64,000 bases of DNA from Phaseolus vulgaris (taxonomy: Eukaryota > Streptophyta > Magnoliopsida > Fabales > Fabaceae), in contig NC_023751.2 of assembly GCF_000499845.2 (NCBI RefSeq), forward strand, positions 36,507,309 to 36,571,308, in the 5' to 3' direction. Below the pieces are notes generated by a model, which had not been told where the DNA came from, made no database searches, and saw only the letters and a program-made list of their open reading frames with translations. The position numbers and the translations under genes were made by a program. This document shows positions 22,841 through 34,903 of this stretch, in pieces (the stretch's first letter is position 1; each line of letters begins with the position of its first letter).

Positions 22841-22960
22841 GAAATAAAGAAAACAGTCATGAAAAGGGAAAGCTGTGAAGGCACTTTGATAGCTTTTGTG
22901 AAAGCAAGAAAAACAGTTCTTTTGATATCTTTGTGTTTGACAAACATTCTCTAGCTAGTA
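22841..22960 (+). repeat. 120-bp repeat bracketing the CLE gene, left copy
   Basis: Shares GAAAGCTGTGAA, GCACTTTG, GCTTTTGTGAAAGCA and ACAAACATTCTCTA in order with 28015-28131, about 80% alike by eye. No coding potential is seen. Confidence 0.65.
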
Positions 22961-23175
22961 CCCACATATGCTTACCACAAAGCTTTTCACTTCACCCTTA
23001 CTAACAAATTAAAGCAACTAACTAAAGCGACAACACCCCTTCAAAACAAAAGTCAGGCAAAATCATGTCGCAGAGAGCCTACCCATCTCTCTTTTCCTCT
23101 GAGAGAGAGACACTAACACGAACAGTGAGACAATATCGCTACAGATATAGAGATACCTATGACTTTTCAAATATA

Positions 23176-23491
23176 GGACACATGAACATGAATATATATA
23201 TTATATAATTATAAATGATATAATTGACAATAAAGATTTATCTCCACAACTATGTTTCAATTTTTTTTAATCTAAAGATGTTTTTCGTTACTAATTCAAA
23301 AGAATTTGTTCTTTATTTTTATAATTATAATAAAAATTTATATAATAAATTTGAGTTTTTAGAAAATTATGTATTTTTTTTTTTTAAAATTGTGTTAGAA
23401 CCTTTGTTAAAATTCTCAGAAATCCAATAAATATTTTTTTGAATTGGATACTTTACAGAAGTACCTTACAAGTGTCAGTGTCCATGTGTCC
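23176..23491. repeat. Dispersed element with GGACACATG ends
   Basis: Begins GGACACATG and ends CATGTGTCC, a 9-bp terminal inverted repeat. The interior (AAAAGAATTTGTTC, ATAATAAATTTGA) matches 61199-61525. Probably a non-autonomous DNA transposon of unassigned superfamily. No clear target duplication. Confidence 0.55.
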
Positions 23492-25357
23492 AACAAACAT
23501 GCCATTTAAGAGGCGTGTTAGAGTATTAGAGTCTCATAGCTCTCTTTTAACTTGTTTATCTAACATCTCTACCTTCATGCATCTTCACTATTTTTAAGAT
23601 AAAACAAAAGATTAAATGTGATAGGAAAGGAATGCAGTGAAAACTGTTCAATTTCCTTGACACCAGTTAAATCCAGCAATGAATTTGGCAAATGGTACTC
23701 CATCACACATGCTTCCAATGCCAATGTTTTCATTCCATAAAATGCTAAAAGATAATTTAGGATGATTAATTAGCCCTAAAGAATCTTGGCAGCTATATCC
23801 CAAAATTTGAAATGATGATGATCAAAGCAGATAGCTACAATAGAGCTTCCAAAAACTGAATGAATAGATTAGAGAAATCCAAATGAGCACAGAAAAAAAG
23901 GATCCAATAATTAGGCAGTGGAATTGTCCAAATGAGTTTGGCAGTTTCATGTGATAAAGAAAACAAGAGGGTACTATGAAGAGGAAGCAGCCACTGGATT
24001 TATTCATATAAAATTTGAGTCAGCTCTGCAATGGTTTGTTTTTTAAAGGAAGGGGACAAAGGATACTATGGGAGTGTAGAGAAAATGATGAGGATATTTT
24101 AGGTAATTGAGGATGAAAGATATTGACCCTTCAAACACTGCTTTGCATGACAAATCCGTGTAACTTTTTCACGCAAAACAATGGTGAATCAGGGATGTTT
24201 CTGCATACTTTTTTTAACCCAATTCCCCTTTCATTATTCAAACTCCTCGTCGTAAACAAAAGCTAAACCTTCATTGTAACTTGAATCATTATGTCCACTT
24301 TATTCTTTTCGATTATTAGTCACCAATAAGCAGATATATATAGATATATGGAAACCCTCTGTCATGAGTAAAGGGTATTTTTTTATCAGTAAAAATAATA
24401 AATAAAAGGTATTAGATACATCAACCCTTATGAAGCTATTAAAAAAAAAAAATCTAAATGTAGGCACTTTTTACACATGATATCTATCTGCTATAACAAT
24501 TGACAGATATCATGTAAATCAGGGACTCAAGAAACTAATCTGAATACGAAAAACTTACACAACGTATTTTAGACATTACCAATAACCAAACCTTCATATG
24601 TGCGACTAAAAGACATCTTAACTTGTATTTTTTGTTAAGAACTTTGTTACGTATACTCAGAGTTCCATTTTCCATTTTCATGTCTTTCACTTTCGTTTGC
24701 CCAATACATAATACATATCCATTGGCCTAAAAATACAAAAGGTTGGATACCCTTTTTCAAATATAAGATGTCAAAACTGTATATCCTTCCTAATAAACAA
24801 ATGCAGTTCTAGAAAGTACTGACTTTTATTCCTCCAATATTCCTGTTTCAATTCATAAAAGTCCTTCAAAAAAATTGCAAGTTGTCTTTGAGGAAGATGC
24901 AATATTTCTTAAATGTTACCAGCAGAAACATTATTTACTTTATCGCGCACTCAATTTGGTCATTCAGCAACCCTAGTTTAGCCTTGTAAAGGCTACTCAA
25001 AAGAGGATCTAGTGAAGATAAGTTTGGCTGTATAAAAATGATAAGTAATTGAGAAAATTGCAGTGAAGAAGGTTGTTTTTACTAAGATATGATCATTCAC
25101 ATAAGAAGCAATCGTATATACATATATATGAACATCATGATTACTAGAAGTAGAATCTCATGTACACATATCCTCATGATTAAATGATTGGTACGTGTGT
25201 GGTTCAGTTTCATGACAACAATATGAACAGAACTGCACTCACATATCAAACTGCATGTTTTGAATCCCTAGCTAGCTAACACTCCAATTCAATTCTTAGC
25301 AAATGGACAAAAATGAACAACAAAATAATAATAATGATAAATAACAAGGAATACAAC
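23492..25357. other. Intergenic, nothing recognised
   Basis: AT-rich DNA downstream of the CLE gene, with no supported gene, RNA or repeat. Confidence 0.5.
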
Positions 25358-25503
25358 CACTACAAGAAATATTGATGTTAAAAACTCACACAAAAACTAA
25401 AAAGAAGACACTAAATGATAATTAGAATGAGTTTAGTATCCTTTTTAGGTTTAGGTTTTGTGTAAATTTTTTGCAAAGGCTAATATCAATATTTCTTGTA
25501 GCG
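25358..25503. mobile_element. Short CACTA-type MITE 3' of the CLE gene
   Basis: Ends are CACTACAAGAAATATTGAT and the inverted ATCAATATTTCTTGTAGCG. A perfect 3-bp target duplication AAC flanks it. At 146 bp it belongs to a different subfamily from the other MITEs here. It lies 92 bp past the CLE stop codon, so it is probably in or near the 3' UTR. Confidence 0.87.
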
Positions 25504-25595
25504 AACATAAACAATCTGAAAATCGCAAACCTTCTAAAGGTTGGTAATCTTAATCTTAATTTTTTTCCTGGGGGTTCTACCCTGATGTTCAATAT

Positions 25596-25943
25596 TTACC
25601 TGTTTGAAATAGGGTTTGGACCACTAGGCACTTCATGTTCATTAGCATTGAAGATCTTGTTTTGCCATTTCAATGGAGGCCGTGGAGCTCGAGAGCTTCC
25701 TCTTTTAGGGCCCTTCAAGAGATCTTGTTTGGTAGTTTGTTCTGGTTTGATGAGATTTTGTGAGCTTCCTTCTCTAGCTGAAGCTGCTACCATGGTGTTT
25801 CTCTTCTTTGCACCATCTTTTATGGAAGCTGATGTGGACAAGCTGCGATCTGAGACGGCCATAGCAAAGTGAAAAGCTAAGAGCAAAGAGAACAAGAGGG
25901 TGATCAAGGAAGTGGTAGAGGGAAAAGCTGCATCACCAGCCAT
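25596..25943 (-). CDS. CLE41/44-type precursor of the TDIF peptide
   Basis: An intronless 115-codon frame, the usual size for CLE precursors. A signal peptide covers about residues 1-31, with hydrophobic core LITLLFSLLLAFHFAMA. A variable basic middle follows, then the C-terminal CLE motif HEVPSGPNPISN at residues 103-114 and a final Arg. The 12-mer is identical to TDIF, the product of Arabidopsis CLE41 and CLE44. Known biology: TDIF is secreted from phloem, binds the LRR kinase TDR/PXY, represses xylem differentiation and promotes cambial division. The two prolines at motif positions 4 and 7 are the usual hydroxylation sites. The start at 25943 gives a complete signal peptide. A plus-strand open frame over this region is a shadow. 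The orthologue subtype cannot be fixed from the window. Confidence 0.94.
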   Translation of the reverse strand: MAGDAAFPSTTSLITLLFSLLLAFHFAMAVSDRSLSTSASIKDGAKKRNTMVAASAREGSSQNLIKPEQTTKQDLLKGPKRGSSRAPRPPLKWQNKIFNANEHEVPSGPNPISNR

Positions 25944-28014
25944 GCAAAACGAAGTGCCTTCTACAAATCATCCAAGAAGTGTAAACACAGCTTATAAGAA
26001 GGACGACAAGATTTTAGTATCCTGAAATACCAGCAAAAAAAAAACGATAAGGGTTGAGATTGTATATTGTGTATGTGAATGTGAAATGAGAAGGAAGATA
26101 ATTTTTGTGGAGAAGATATCTAGGTTGTAGGGTTTTGTTGTATGGTAATGATAAAGAAGTTCAACTCAGAGAAAGAGAAAGAGAAAGAGAGTGCAGAAAT
26201 ATGAAAAGAGGAAAGGGGAGAGATTGGTGAGCTTCCTTTGACGGTGTGTTAATTGATTGTTAGGTACATAGCTTTATCAATATGTTCTGTCTTATTGAGC
26301 AAGGAAAACTAAAATACAAATGAAGATTTATCAGCAAAACTGCATTAAATATTTATATAATGCTTTTTTTTCATAAAAAAATGTATGTACTCTTTAAAAC
26401 AATGTATTGTAACAATCATTATAAGTGTGTCATGATTGATAAATAACTTGAATACATGGTCGTGTATAAAGAAAACTTGATCAATGGCAATATAGGTTGA
26501 AGAAAAGTAGGATTGAAATATGGTGTAACTTTTTTCCTTGAGAAAAAAGTGTGTGTGAAACACAAGACTCTAAAAGGAAGAAAACTTGGTTAGCTTGGTG
26601 AGGAATCAGAAGCAAAGAGAGCCCCCACACACTACTGTTAAAGAAACGTTGGAATTGTGGGAAAAGCACACTTACCACACACAAAAAATAACACAGAAAG
26701 TAGTATCAATGTTGATGGTGAATGATGGTAATAAGTAATTGTCATTGGTTCAACAACAAAACTCCTCAATACTACTAATTATTTTAAAACCTGAGGATAT
26801 TCATAGATATCCACAAAATTTTGGGGAAAAATTAAGTTTAATATAAAATGTAGTTAATGTATATTTCCTTTTATGTATTTTAAGGTTTTTTTTTTAACTT
26901 TTTAAAAAACAATTTAAAAACTTATATTTTTTTATCAACAATAAATAATAAATAAATATAAATTATTTAAGGTCAGTCCATGACATCAGTTCAAGTGTAT
27001 CATCACAAGATTTTTTTTTTAATCTTCTATACAAAAACAAAAAGCACAACACCTTAACAAACCACGAACACAATAAAAATTTACGTCTAAATAAAATTGT
27101 ACTGTAAATATAATAAATTACAAAGAATTCATGGGTAATTTCTTTCATTTTTATAGTTAAAGTTAGTAACGTATATAAATCAAGGATATTTAAGTATTTT
27201 TTTATAGGTAACAAGTATCCACAAGTACAACTTATCTCCTTATAGTAGGAATAAAATAGGTTTAAAAATTTCACATCTACTTTATATTAATTTCAGATTT
27301 GATATACATATATTTGGGAGTGCGAAATGTAAGCATCCTATATTCTACCATAATTTATGACCTTTAATCTAGGTGTGAATGGATTTTTTTATAAAAAAAA
27401 ATTGAACATGTATTTATAAATGTTTATGAACATATAAGAGTGTTTATGAAACTTAACATTCTTCATTTTATAAACTGAATTTATCAAAAATTGAGATGGA
27501 TTTTAAATCTAAATTTAGTAATCAAATAAATCAACTTTTTCAACATGACTTGGTGGGAAATTTAACGGTGTTTGAATGTATAAGAAGAGACATTATTCTT
27601 GAATTTGTGTCTTGGTGGTGAAACAAACAAACATAAACAGTAGAAGATATTGAACTTTTATTTTTGTTTCTTTTTGGTAGCAGATAGAAGGGTTATAAGA
27701 AGGGAACTTTAGAGGTGTAAGCATTTAGAGTTTTACACTGTGAAGTTGGAAGGGTTGGAAAAAGAAAAACATCTCATTTCAACCTTCTATTGTTACCCAT
27801 TTGGCTAATAAATTTGAAAAGGGTAGTAAAAGGGGTGAAAAGTAATACGTGCATGAGAAAAAACGCCAAAAGTGCAGTTCATTTAGAAAAGTAAAATGTA
27901 TTATGCTTTTGAGTTCTGCATATTGCTGTATTTTCTAAAACATTAACTTGTTTCTTAGAAACCAGAGAACTTGTTTGTTATGATTATCAGTAATAATAAT
28001 GATAATAAATAGCA
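25944..28014. other. Upstream region of the CLE gene
   Basis: Contains a GA-rich tract at about 26166-26192 (pyrimidine-rich on the CLE coding strand), which may be in the 5' UTR or promoter. No other gene is recognised. Open frames at 26345-27274 are AT-rich and unsupported. Confidence 0.5.
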
Positions 28015-28131
28015 GAATAAAGTAAACAGTGGGTAAAAGGAAAGCTGTGAAAGCACTTTGGATTGCTTTTGTGAAAGCAGGAAGCAGTTCTTTAGTTATC
28101 TTTTTGGTTTCACAAACATTCTCTATCTATA
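28015..28131 (+). repeat. 120-bp repeat bracketing the CLE gene, right copy
   Basis: Direct-orientation partner of 22841-22960. Confidence 0.65.
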
Positions 28132-28517
28132 TATATATAGTCACAAAGCATTTGGTTTATTCATGGAAGTATACCGATTTATTTAATTTTAGTTAAATCA
28201 TACAAGAAAATCATGAAATAAAAACTAATTTTAAAGACAAAAAATAATTAGTTGTTGTACTGGACCAGAGTATTGGGCTCAATGCTCGGGAATCGAACAT
28301 CGGCGCCTATGTCAATTATGCCAGCTTGGTGGTCTGGTCAAGTTAATGGACCACGTAAGTGGATCTCAAGTATGAATGCGTTGAAGTTCATTCATATACT
28401 CAACGTGTATAAGACCTGGTTAGCGAAAAAGTGTGAGTGGTGTGTTTAGTACATTTGGGTCTAGCACAAGTAAAATATTATATAGAAACACCTAAGTCTA
28501 AGAGCGTTAAGGTTTTA

Positions 28518-28905
28518 GGGATAAGTTGCATGATGAAATAGAAACCAATTTTTAGAGACCAAAATAATTAGTTGCAATAGTAACTAAATTAGAGACCATT
28601 TTGGAAACTAAAACAAAAATTGGTTTCTAAATTAGTTTCTATTATTTTCTATTATTGTTAAATAGTTTCTAAATTGGTCTCTAATTAGCAACCAAGGTTT
28701 TAGAGACTAAATTTAGAAACTAAATAATTGGTAGATAAAACATTGGTTGCTAATTAGATACCAATTTAGAAACTATTTAACAATAATAGAAAATAATAGA
28801 AACTAATTTAGAAACCAATTTTTGTTTTAGTTTCTAAAATGTCTCTAATTTAGTTACTATTGCAACTAATTATTTTGGTTTCTATTTGATGATTTTCTTG
28901 TAGTG
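28518..28905. mobile_element. CACTA-type MITE inserted in the solo LTR
   Basis: The right terminus GATTTTCTTGTAGTG is intact. The left terminus is degraded to ATAAGTTGCATGATGAAATA. Long inverted arms carry GAAACCAATTTTTAGAGACC and its complement-like partner. Confidence 0.8.
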
Positions 28906-29106
28906 GGTCCTTTAATGCTAGTACATGAGTTGGTATCCTGACGGCCATGCTGTTAAGATTATGCACTCCAAGAAGGAAAAATTCTGGAGGTTGTCGTACT
29001 AAGATTGTGTGCATTGTAACAGATTCTCCTCCCATCAAACTTACTTTCACTCAAGATAAGGTTATCGTGAGAGAGTGGTTGTTACAAGAAGTAACTTAAA
29101 AGTAGT

Positions 29107-29116
29107 CTATAAAAGG
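29107..29116 (+). promoter_or_regulatory. TATA-like box inside the solo LTR
   Basis: CTATAAAAGG in the right part of the LTR is a plausible core promoter for the retroelement. Present activity is unknown. Confidence 0.45.
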
Positions 29117-29821
29117 GACTTGAGATCCCTGATAAAGGTACACCGTTTTTAATACTGAAACTACTTACTTACTCATTGTTTCTATAAGCCATGTACTGAC
29201 TTGATCGTCGGAGTGCAATCAACAGGTAGGACCCCTCTGTTTCAACGGAGCCATGTTTCAACACCCAAAGGAAAGAACAAATTCCAGTAGAGGCAAACAG
29301 AGTCACAACCTATTCCCAGAGTCTATCGGTGACCAGGTCAACCGACAAGAACAACAATTGCTATAGTGACTAAATTAGAAATCATTTTAGAGACTAAAGA
29401 AAATTTTGATTTCTAAATTAGTTTATATTATTGTTAAATAGTTTCTAAATTGATATCTAATTAACTACCGAAGTTTTAATTACCAATTATTTAGATTCTA
29501 AATTTGGTAGTAAAAACTTTAGTAGCTAATTAAATACCAATTTAGAAACTATTTAACAATAATAACAACTAATTTAGAAACCAAAAGTTTTGTTAGTTTT
29601 TAAAATGGTATCTAATTTAGTCACTATAACAATTAATTATTATTTTTATATAAAATTAGTTTCTATTTCATAATTTTCTTGTAATAATATATTTAAAATA
29701 TATTAAAATTAAAAATATATATAAATCGTACGAAAAATTAGATAATATAAATTTTTCAATTCATTTAACCCGTGTTCATATATTAGTACATGTCCAATCA
29801 AGTTTCTGTGTAACAATACTC

Positions 29822-29824
<3 letters not shown>

Positions 29825-29857
<33 letters not shown>
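29825..29857. repeat. (AT)n microsatellite
   Basis: About 33 bp of uninterrupted TA repeats. Confidence 0.95.
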
Positions 29858-29861
<4 letters not shown>

Positions 29862-30217
29862 GCCACTAAGTTTAACTAGATAAAACTGTTGAAAATGTTC
29901 CTTATCTGGATTATGATACACATTACTTACCCCTATCAATTATCTCACATGTTCCACACTATACTAGTAGCCACAACATTTAGCATTGTTCTCCATGTAA
30001 AATGTTGTTATGAAGGTATAAAAAGATAAAAACTTGTGTTAACCCTATTCATCTAGTTCTGCAACTTGAAATAAGTCCACTTTATCCTATTGATTCATCC
30101 TCTTCTTCTTCTTTTCACATCCTAGTGTCCCATTTTTCCTATTTAGAGAATTTCTTGTTACCTTCTCTTAGAAAGATAATACTTTTGGTCTTTCTCACTT
30201 AAATCATAGTCTCCTTA

Positions 30218-30594
30218 CACTACAAGAAAATTATTAAATAGAAACTAATTTTAGAAATAAAAAATATTAGTTGCTATATTGACTATTAGAGATCATTTTT
30301 AAGACTAAAAAAAATATTGGTTTCTAAATTAGTTTCTATTATTAATAAATAGTTCTAAATTGATATCTAATTATACCAAGGTTTTTGCTACCAAAGTTAG
30401 AATCTAAATAATTGGTAGTTAAAACCTTGATAACTAATTAAATACCGATTTAGAACTATTTATCAATAATAAAAACTAATTTAGAAACCAATAATTTTTT
30501 TAGTCTCTAAAATGGTTTCTTATTTAGTCAATATAAACAAGTAATTATTTTTTGTCTCTAAAATTAATTTCTATTTAATGATTTTCTTGTAGTG
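30218..30594. mobile_element. CACTA-type hairpin MITE with intact ends
   Basis: Starts CACTACAAGAAAATTATT and ends GATTTTCTTGTAGTG. A perfect 3-bp target duplication TTA lies at 30215-30217 and 30595-30597. At 377 bp it is the best-preserved copy of the main family here, and both arms are inverted over nearly their full length. Confidence 0.93.
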
Positions 30595-30699
30595 TTACTT
30601 TTTTATTTTTTATTTTTTTTATAAAAAGTTTTCATGTTAGGCATCACTATGCTACTTGACATTTCAGCTAGGCTGACACCTCAAGTAACAACAATCATT

Positions 30700-31610
30700 T
30701 GTCATTACATGAAAAAAAATATTATTAAAAAAAAAATACAAAAATATGGGGGGATTAGACCAAAACTCATGCTAACAAAAATGATACATAGGTAGACTAT
30801 ACCTATTAATAAAGAATTATAAGAACAAAATAGATGGAAGCCTCTTATACCAATGAAAGGATTTTCTATGAATAAATCCTAAATTAGTCAACTTATCAGC
30901 ACACGCATTCCCTTCACGAAAAATATAAGTAACCCTAAACCTGATTTTTCCACAGTAATTAACACAAGTATTTCATCGATTACGAAGCATCCAAAGAACA
31001 TTTGTCCTAGCAGTAAACGCAGCACAAACCAAGGTAGAGTTACATTCTAGCCAGACATTAGTAAGACCCAACTTTTGAGCTTCCTCCAAAGCATATATAA
31101 CTTCATAAAATTGCAGTCTGAACGTCAAGAAACGCAAAGAAAGCTCTAATAAAATCCCTCATACTCCCACGGAAAATACTTCCACAAGCGGCAAGACCTG
31201 GATAATCCCTAGCAGCCCCATCAGTGTTAATTTTAACCCAGCCGGGTGAAGGAAACTCCCATCTAACAAAAAGATGACGTAGAACTTTACCAGTATGAGT
31301 GTTAATACAAGTTAAATCTTTAATAACCAAAATAGCCCACTAGACAAGTTAAATCTTTAATAACCAAAATAGCCTTATAAACCTCAATCTTATCCTGAAA
31401 ACGAGTATAATTTTTCATATGTCATATCATCCAAATAGAAAAAGTTATCACAACTAGCTTAACCAATTTAACCAACGGACTACCATCACTCTTAATAAAA
31501 GAAAGAAGATTATCCTTATTAGAGAAATCATAAGTAGGAACAATGTTGAATAGATTCCTCGTGTTATTTACCCATGGTTTTTTAGTTTTGATTGCCCAAT
31601 TTCGTATGCC
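30700..31610 (-). pseudogene. LINE 3' end with RNase H domain
   Basis: Minus-strand coding starts with a decayed linker (IKTKKPWVNN, VKLVVITFSIWMI). It continues into an RNase H domain with WVKINTDGAARDYPGLAACG, WLECNSTLVCAAFTAR and FREGNACADKL, the usual plant L1-type C-terminus. There is at least one frameshift, near 31110-31135, and one internal stop, near 30983. Downstream, TTTGGTCTAATCCCCCCA and a T-rich tail fit a LINE 3' UTR. The reverse transcriptase and endonuclease are not recognised. A CACTA element abuts its upstream side at 31611. Confidence 0.8.
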
Positions 31611-31855
31611 CACTACAAGAAAAACAGAGATTAGCCATCATAGTTAAGCATCGACTAAGAATGAGACGCAAATAGAATGGACCAAACAGATGTTAGACGG
31701 ATCCAAAATAAGTAGTATGAGTCAAACTCATTTTAATACATCAACCAAGTCAACACACATAAAATTAATTTCTTTTAATTATTTTTAAAGAATAATGTGA
31801 GTCAAATTCGACCTAAGTGAATCTACCAATTCTATTTTATTATTTTCTTGAAGTG
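31611..31855. mobile_element. CACTA-type element, third subfamily
   Basis: Starts CACTACAAGAAAAACAGAG and ends TTATTTTCTTGAAGTG. Flanks are GCC and GTC, a 3-bp target duplication with one mismatch. The 245-bp interior is unrelated to the hairpin family. Confidence 0.75.
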
Positions 31856-31858
31856 GTC

Positions 31859-33057
31859 GTTCTTATAAGTTGGGTAATTGGTTGAGAAATTTGACTAATA
31901 AAATTGTGTTTTAAGTAGCATGTGGCTTGAGGACCCCATAATAAGGAGGTTTATTGGAAGTTGTCTTGCAAGAAAAGAACCGCGAATGTGTTTCATCTCA
32001 CACAACAAAAAGACAACAAGTTATGATAACAAGTTTCTAATCTTCGCACTTTTGGCCCAAAATTTGAAATCATGATCAAATTTATTATGCTGCTCATCTT
32101 CTAAACAAGCAAAGCAAATGCGACCCAATAATTACAATAAATCTGTGTCAATAGTGTTATCTTAAAAAATGTGATGTTAGATTTTATTTATTCAGAGGAT
32201 ATATGATTATATGTCTAAAAATATTGTTTTATCAAAATATGTTTTTGCTAAAGACCTCATTTTTTTGTGGGGTTCTCCTTCGTTCCCCTAACACTATTCA
32301 TCACTATAGCTTCTGCCCACATGCCTTCACTGTCTAGAAATATTATGAGTCTTGAGTACACACCTTTTTATTTTTTAATATTTTAATATTTTTAAAAGAA
32401 AACTATTCTCCTATCTTCCTCTTGAGTCTATGAACTTTTTTACTTTATTGTGATCTTCACCTCTGAAAAAATCATGATCACAGCATTCAAATATTCAAAC
32501 TCTAAAGTTTTACTCACCTAATGATATAAGATGCTTAGGTTTTTCACATGATTTGCACTTCGTATTGCATGGTTGTTGATGCTGCATTCCCTTTTACATC
32601 AACATGACCAACTTCTTCTGCATTACACTTAACTATATATGAAACATCATGAGATGGTGCCAAAACGAGGAACATCATCATGCATATCTACTTCACCAAT
32701 AGAAGCCAATTTGCACAAAATACAAAGACAATTTTTTTTATAAAAAAAAAAATAATTAATGGAAGTATTTCAGGATATCTCAACCTTATACAAGACACCA
32801 AAAAACACCATCACACAAAACTCTCAAGAACTTTGTCACTCGCATAACTAATAACTAACCTGTGTTTCTATTAATTGACCTCATACAAACAAGTGGTTCA
32901 AGACAACAACAGAGTAAGAAAAACATATTAGTTTAACCTTCGCAGTTACCACGACCAAACCTTCAATTGTGCTATCGTGAAAATTTCATTGTAATCTAAA
33001 CTTTCATTCCTAAAAATCTTCTCATTCCTTTGTTTTCAGAATTCTCCTATGACTGTT
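31859..33057. other. Intergenic, possible older LINE sequence
   Basis: No gene is supported. The part up to about 32140 may continue the LINE upstream of the inserted CACTA element, but I could not identify a domain. Confidence 0.4.
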
Positions 33058-33141
33058 TGTTGGAGATCCCACATCGACTAGAGATTAGAGCCTTTCATAG
33101 TATATAAGTGGGTGCAAACCTAGCCGGTTTATTGTGCTTAA
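33058..33141 (+). mobile_element. TRIM/LTR-like fragment
   Basis: TGTTGGAGATCCCACATCGA then CTAGAGATTAGAGCC and TATATAAGTGGGTGCAAACC is a common legume short-LTR sequence. A related inverted copy lies at 38520-38863. Confidence 0.55.
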
Positions 33142-33449
33142 AGGAAAGTTTAGCCTTGTCTGTTTAGTTCTGAGACAAATACTACAATTATTATGAATGA
33201 AAATGAGATTTTTACTGATAGGATAGGTAGTAAGGAAGATGCAAGTTGTAGACATGCCGGAGAAAGATGTCCGAGGTGCTTGTGCCATAAATCAAGGTGG
33301 TGACATGTAGTATGTGTTATGGCAAGCATACCTGCAGCGCTAACAAATGTCACTTTTACGTGTTGAGCGAGTAAATAGCCAAATTTGTTCAATGGTAAAG
33401 TCTTGTACGAAATTTCTATCGAACTCGTTACTGATGCATTCTTTACCAA
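33142..33449 (-). pseudogene. Ty1/copia pre-integrase fragment
   Basis: The minus-strand frame contains LWHKHLGHLSPACLQ, then after a frameshift near 33200 NNCSICLRTKQTRLNFPLS. This is the GAG-pre-integrase domain with its HHCC zinc-binding pattern. Only about 100 codons survive, with no integrase core or RT. Confidence 0.75.
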
Positions 33450-34284
33450 ACATGATCTCTTATTTAGCGGATAAAAATGGAGACACTATGAGTAGAAAAA
33501 ATCAGATATTATTTACAACTACTTTTCTTAATCATTCTAATAAACCTTCGATGCAAAACCCACCCACACATAACATTTTCACATTTTCACAAAAAAACAA
33601 ACCAGATATGACATGAAAAGAAACTGCCACAATTTCCCTGATGAACTGCAGCAAGGTCTAAGTAGAGAATGCTGTAATGATAAACTACTGTTGCAATCAT
33701 GAAACACGATCTTCAATGTTCGTGTGCATCAGTTTGGTTCAAACTACGCTCATTTCCATCTTTATATTAATTAGTTTACCTAACAAAAAGAAGAAAAAAA
33801 AACGTTTATTTTGTTCTTGAGATTTTTCTGGAAAGAGTAACTTAATTTTTCTTCCTCCTTCTTTTTTGATATACTTACAAAGGGTTAGTTTGGAGTCTAG
33901 GGCTTCAAAGCAGATTAGTTCATTTTTGTTTGACGCTGAAATCTTGATGACGTACATTCAACAGGAAGATAGATATTTGTATGTGAGATTCTAGTTCAAG
34001 TAATGATTATGTTTAGGTGTATAATTGATGCTTTTCAGAATCGCCATCATATTATGGTGCCCCATATGTTTACATATCTAAATGCATAACTTTCTTCCAA
34101 CTCACCATTTTATTTGTTCACAATTTCAATAATCAGTGTTTTTTATTCATTAAATCAAACATTATATTGGTTTATTTGTTTCCTTATTGGTGAATTTTAT
34201 AAATATTTAACTTTTTGTGCTTCACACATCTCAAACTATGTTATAAACATGCAATTTTGTTTTTTCACAAGTTTTTTTTTATGC
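33450..34284. other. Intergenic, nothing recognised
   Basis: May include more decayed copia sequence, but no domain is identified. Confidence 0.45.
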
Positions 34285-34540
34285 AAACCAATTTTTAATA
34301 TTTAAATTAATTTCTATTATTGATAAATAATTTTTAAATTAATATTTAATAGTTTTAACTATGAACTTTAGAATTTAAATAATTAAATATTAATTTAAAA
34401 ACTATTTATTAATAATAGATATTAATTTAAATACTAAAAATATTATAAGTTTATAAAATAGTATTTAATTTAATAAATATAAAAATTAATTAATTTTTAT
34501 TTAATAATTTTTTAATTTATTTAATGATTTTTTTAGTAGT
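34285..34540. mobile_element. Strongly eroded CACTA-type MITE
   Basis: Inverted arms with TTTCTATTATTGATAAATAA and TATTTATTAATAATAGA, ending near TTTTTTTAGTAGT. Confidence 0.6.
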
Positions 34541-34653
34541 ATTTATTATGTGTAATAATAACAATATAAAGATAATTAATATACTTTATGCAATTATTGG
34601 AAGTGTTTTAGGAATATACCCTATCAATCACTTCTAGTCCTTAGAAAGATAGT

Positions 34654-34903
34654 CACTACAAGAAAATCATGAAATAGAAACCAATTTTTAGAAACCAAAG
34701 TAATTAGTTGCAATAGTAACTAAATTAGGGACCATTTTAGAAACTAAAAAAAAATTTGGTTTCTAAATTAGTTTCTATTATTTTCTATTATTGTGAAATA
34801 GTTTCTAAATTGGTATCTAATTAGCAACCAAGGTTTTAGAGACTAAATTTAGAAACTAAATAATTGGTATCTAAAACCTTAGTTGTTAATTAGATACCAA
34901 TTG
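34654..34903. mobile_element. CACTA-type MITE truncated on the right
   Basis: An intact left terminus CACTACAAGAAAATCATG and full left arm are present. It stops abruptly after TTAGATACCAATT in the right arm. Confidence 0.85.

Larger units (their letters stand above)
28256..29356 (+). mobile_element. Solo LTR of a Ty3/gypsy-type element
   Basis: Runs from TGTACTGGACC to CGACAAGAACAACA with TG...CA ends. Flanking 5-mers GTTGT and ATTGC both derive by one transition from GTTGC in the intact MITE, as expected for a 5-bp target duplication. Without the inner MITE it is about 0.7 kb. The 3' end (AGGTCAACCGACAAGAACA) resembles the LTR end of the gypsy relic near 5667. No internal coding region is left, which indicates LTR-LTR recombination. 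Confidence 0.72.
28197..29685. mobile_element. CACTA-type MITE split by a solo LTR
   Basis: The left part (TACAAGAAAATCATGAAATA to AATAATTAGTTG) and the right part (ATTGCTATAGTGACTAAATT to ATAATTTTCTTGTAAT) together make one hairpin MITE. It is interrupted between AGTTG and CTATAG by 28256-29356. Confidence 0.85.

Noticed and set aside
22841..22960. Known miRNA precursor
   Set aside because: GCTTTTGTGAAAGC is a short palindrome, but no arm pairing of precursor length and no known miRNA sequence was recognised.
25471..25872. 133-codon plus-strand frame
   Set aside because: Antisense shadow of the CLE gene, whose TDIF motif is unmistakable.
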